Made by a program: the position numbers and the translations under genes
Assembly: GCF_900102265.1 (NCBI RefSeq)
Contig: NZ_FNBH01000001.1
Span: 806,001 to 870,000 of the forward strand
DNA length: 64,000 nt
Origin: Epilithonimonas hungarica
GTDB taxonomy: Bacteria > Bacteroidota > Bacteroidia > Flavobacteriales > Weeksellaceae
Reading direction: 5' to 3'
In this document: positions 61,807 to 64,000 of the stretch, piece after piece
Layout: each line of letters starts with the position of its first letter
Numbering within the stretch: position 1 is the first letter of the stretch
Notes under the pieces: generated by a model
Seen by the model: only the letters and a program-made list of their open reading frames with translations
Told to the model about the DNA's origin: nothing
Databases searched by the model: none

Positions 61807-63594
61807 ATGCAACAAAACAACGGATTAGACAAAAAACAACTGATTAGCTTCGGTATTTTTTCTATGATTCTCATCGGTTTTATGTTTTATTTCCAAAACC
61901 GAAATGCACAAGCCGAACAAGAAAAATTAGCTCTGGAAGCTAAAAAAACAGAGCAGACTACAAAATCCAAACCTGCTGCAACCAACTTAAATGCAGCTGC
62001 GGTAACGCCAAATTCTGTCCAGAAAGTTAATCTTCAGAATGATGAGCTGTCTCTGGAGTTCTCTAGTGTTGGTGGGCAATTGAGTTCTGTTAAATTGAAT
62101 AAATTTGAAGCATTCGGTGGAAAACCATTGTACCTTTTCAATAACAACAATGCGAGTTATGGATTTCATTTTACTGATAAATCGGGTAAAGTTTTCAATA
62201 CAAAAGATTTGGTTTTTGCACCACAAGTTGCAGGAAATGTAGTAACACTTAATTCTAAAGTCGGAAACGCAGTTATCCAGTTCATTTATACACTTAAAGC
62301 AAAATATACCGTTGATTTCCAAGTGAAAACACAAGGTTTGGCTAGCATCGTGAACGATGGAAAAGCTAATTTTGTTTGGAATTACAATGTAAGAGGCGCA
62401 GAAAAAGGACGTTCGCAGGAAGAGACCCACACAGAGTTTGCATATGCGTTCAACAATTATAAAGATTATGATTACGACGCTCGTTCTGATATGGATGAGC
62501 CAGATGAAACACTGAACTGGATTGGTATCAAGCAACAGTTTTTCTCAGCAGTTATCGAGGCTAAAAACGGATTCACAAAATCCAAAGGTTTTCAGGAAGC
62601 TATTCCAGAAGGCGAATATTTGAAGAAATTCAATTACGATGGCCAGGTAAACTTGGCTGGAAACGAGTTGAATCAGGACTTCACTTGGTATTTTATGCCT
62701 TTGGATATCGACCTTCTTAAATCTTATGACAAGAATTTTGATGAGATTCTACCGTTAGGTTGGTCATTCATCGGTTCATTGAACAGATATGTGTTCATTC
62801 CGTTGTACAATTTGCTTTCAGGTTGGGGAATTGCAGCAGGCTGGGCTATTTTCTGGATGACGATCATCGTAAAGTTGATCTTGTCTCCGGTAATGTTCAA
62901 ACAGCACAAGCTAAGTGCGATGATGAAGGTGATTCGTCCGGAAATTGATGAGGTTAATGCCAAATTCAAAGATGCGGATCCGATGAAAAAGCAACAGGAA
63001 ACAATGGCGGTCTATCGAAAGGCTGGCGTGAATCAGATGGCGGGTTGTTTACCGGCGTTGGTTCAGATTCCTTTGTTCTATGCACTCTTCCGTTTCTTCC
63101 CGAATATGCTGGACCTTAGAGGAAAAAGCTTCTGGTTCGTTCCGGATTTGACAGCTTATGACGATATCATCAGTTGGGGAACTAATATTCCTTTGTTAGG
63201 AAATCACTTGAGTGTATTTGCTTTGGCTTGTACCGTTGTGATTTTGATTTATACGATTATGACTTCAGGAAACATTCAGCAGCCACAACAAGAAGGAATG
63301 CCGAATATGAAAGTCCTGATGTATATCTTCCCAATCACGTTCTTATTCTTCCTGAACAGTTCTGCATCTGGCTTATCTTGGTATTATTTCGTGTCCAATG
63401 CGATTAACATTGTGATTATCTTGGTGATTAAATATTTCATCCTCGATGAGAAAAAGATCCACGCTCAGATTCAGGCTAACAAACAGAAGGAACCTAAGAA
63501 AGAAGGTAAATTCCAAAAGAGAATGAGAGAAATGATGGAGAAAGCACAAGAGCAACAGAAAGCTCAGGAACAAGCTAGAAACAAAAAGAAATAA
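61807..63594 (+). CDS. yidC: Membrane protein insertase YidC
   Basis: 595 aa: N-terminal membrane anchor (about 12-30), large periplasmic domain (60-340), and the conserved insertase core with five membrane segments from about 345 ('RYVFIPLYNLLSGWGIAAGWAIFWMTIIVKLILSPVMFKQHKLSAMMKVIRPEIDEV', 'YRKAGVNQMAGCLPALVQIPLFYALFRFFPNM'), with a Lys/Gln-rich C-terminal tail. It inserts membrane proteins with or without SecYEG. I use ATG 61807; an upstream TTG at 61750 would translate the repetitive leader. Terminator follows. Confidence 0.96.
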   Translation: MQQNNGLDKKQLISFGIFSMILIGFMFYFQNRNAQAEQEKLALEAKKTEQTTKSKPAATNLNAAAVTPNSVQKVNLQNDELSLEFSSVGGQLSSVKLNKFEAFGGKPLYLFNNNNASYGFHFTDKSGKVFNTKDLVFAPQVAGNVVTLNSKVGNAVIQFIYTLKAKYTVDFQVKTQGLASIVNDGKANFVWNYNVRGAEKGRSQEETHTEFAYAFNNYKDYDYDARSDMDEPDETLNWIGIKQQFFSAVIEAKNGFTKSKGFQEAIPEGEYLKKFNYDGQVNLAGNELNQDFTWYFMPLDIDLLKSYDKNFDEILPLGWSFIGSLNRYVFIPLYNLLSGWGIAAGWAIFWMTIIVKLILSPVMFKQHKLSAMMKVIRPEIDEVNAKFKDADPMKKQQETMAVYRKAGVNQMAGCLPALVQIPLFYALFRFFPNMLDLRGKSFWFVPDLTAYDDIISWGTNIPLLGNHLSVFALACTVVILIYTIMTSGNIQQPQQEGMPNMKVLMYIFPITFLFFLNSSASGLSWYYFVSNAINIVIILVIKYFILDEKKIHAQIQANKQKEPKKEGKFQKRMREMMEKAQEQQKAQEQARNKKK

Positions 63595-63599
63595 TATAG

Positions 63600-63626
63600 A
63601 GCGGTAAATTTTTACCGCTTTTTTTA
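63600..63626 (+). terminator. Terminator of yidC
   Basis: AGCGGTA, AATTTT loop, TACCGCT, then TTTTTT. Confidence 0.88.
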
Positions 63627-63779
63627 TGAATATATTTCTCCTCGTAGATTACACAGATTTGGCAGAAGAAATTTTAGAAGAGTAATCTGCTTAATTTGCA
63701 AAATCAGCGAGAAATATTTTTGTTGATTTCTTTTAAAAAATCCCGAAATTTGCAATCATCAAATTTTAAATCCAAAACC

Positions 63780-64000
63780 TTGAATCTAGAATCCACTTAC
63801 GAATATCTCCAGCAATTCTTAACTCCTGAACGTCTCCAAAAAATCGAACATTTTTCCAAAGAAAGCTCGGATTTTGTTTTGCCTGTTATGGAAGATATTT
63901 ACCAATTCAGAAATGCAGCAGCCATTGTTCGTTCTGTAGAAGCTTGTGGGTTTCATAAAGTGGTGGCGATGGAAAAAGAGAATTTCTTTGAACCCAATCT
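63780..64000 (+). CDS. TrmH/SpoU family RNA 2'-O-methyltransferase (partial, 5' end)
   Basis: The frame gives 'NLESTYEYLQQFLTPERLQKI', then 'VLPVMEDIYQFRNAAAIVRSVEACGFHKV', typical of the TrmH/SpoU knot methyltransferases (the 'RNAAAIVRSVEACG' motif). No ATG is present at the expected start; TTG 63780 is the most likely initiator. The gene runs off the right edge. Substrate (tRNA Gm18 or other) cannot be decided. Confidence 0.8.
   Translation, partial: MNLESTYEYLQQFLTPERLQKIEHFSKESSDFVLPVMEDIYQFRNAAAIVRSVEACGFHKVVAMEKENFFEPN

Noticed and set aside
1-64000. CRISPR arrays, tRNA or rRNA genes, insertion sequences
   Set aside because: No evenly spaced direct repeats, cloverleaf-like segments or transposase frames were recognised by eye; the repeats found are palindromic and dispersed. 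A dedicated search could still find a tRNA.

Overview
The window looks like chromosomal DNA of a flavobacterium of the Chryseobacterium/Elizabethkingia type (Bacteroidota). The evidence is AT-rich intergenic DNA, gldF/gldG genes, several secreted proteins with type IX secretion (T9SS) C-terminal sorting tails, a GLPGLI-family protein, promoters of the TTG-N18/20-TAnnTTTG class, and no Shine-Dalgarno-like leaders. No tRNA, rRNA, CRISPR array or intact transposon was recognised.

Layout. 1-2.4 kb: thrS followed by the 5' part of infC (minus strand), with infC apparently starting at a non-canonical AUA. 2.5-4.0 kb: a conserved unknown protein. 4.1-8.5 kb: leucine operon leuA-leuC-leuD-leuB with a strong terminator. 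8.5-13.4 kb (minus): two tandem stress-protein paralogues, a DUF4230 membrane protein with a small downstream ORF, a one-cysteine thioredoxin-like lipoprotein, a MazG-like NTP pyrophosphohydrolase and an acyl-CoA dehydrogenase. 13.5-15.5 kb: a membrane-anchored barnase homologue, its barstar-like inhibitor, an overlapping GNAT acetyltransferase and a DinB-like protein. 15.5-21 kb (minus): hemJ, gldF, gldG, an unknown exported protein and lnt.

21-26 kb: the remnant tail of one T9SS protease followed by two tandem full-length T9SS M12B-type metalloproteases. 26-34.4 kb: SAM hydroxide adenosyltransferase, PhoH ATPase, a small outer-membrane protein, a two-subunit transketolase split by an unknown exported protein, a PLP deaminase and a glucosaminidase/LysM protein. 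34.5-38.8 kb: hemL, then a small accessory patch. In it a near-copy of the hemL 3' end and terminator flanks a GLPGLI gene, followed by a frameshifted ATPase-DUF4435 gene resembling a fused PARIS-type phage-defence protein.

38.8-48.5 kb (minus): DUF2339/DUF3999 envelope pair, then two T9SS proteins flanking a TPR-membrane-HTH regulator. Both T9SS genes carry the same direct-repeat motif exactly 57 bp before the start codon. 48.6-54.7 kb: alpha/beta hydrolase, AraC regulator, an SDR/NTF2-like operon divergent from an HxlR regulator, an old yellow enzyme, an unknown exported protein and a DUF1569 protein. 54.7-59.7 kb: a TPR/AraC regulator and its HTH-less partner, divergent from another T9SS protein. 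60-64 kb: pyrG, yidC and the start of a trmH-like gene.

The gaps carry several families of dispersed palindromic repeats. In two places one repeat family appears to have been inserted into the loop of another. Most genes are housekeeping. The accessory content is the barnase/barstar locus, the metalloprotease array, the hemL-adjacent patch with the ATPase-DUF4435 gene, and the regulator/T9SS-cargo neighbourhoods.
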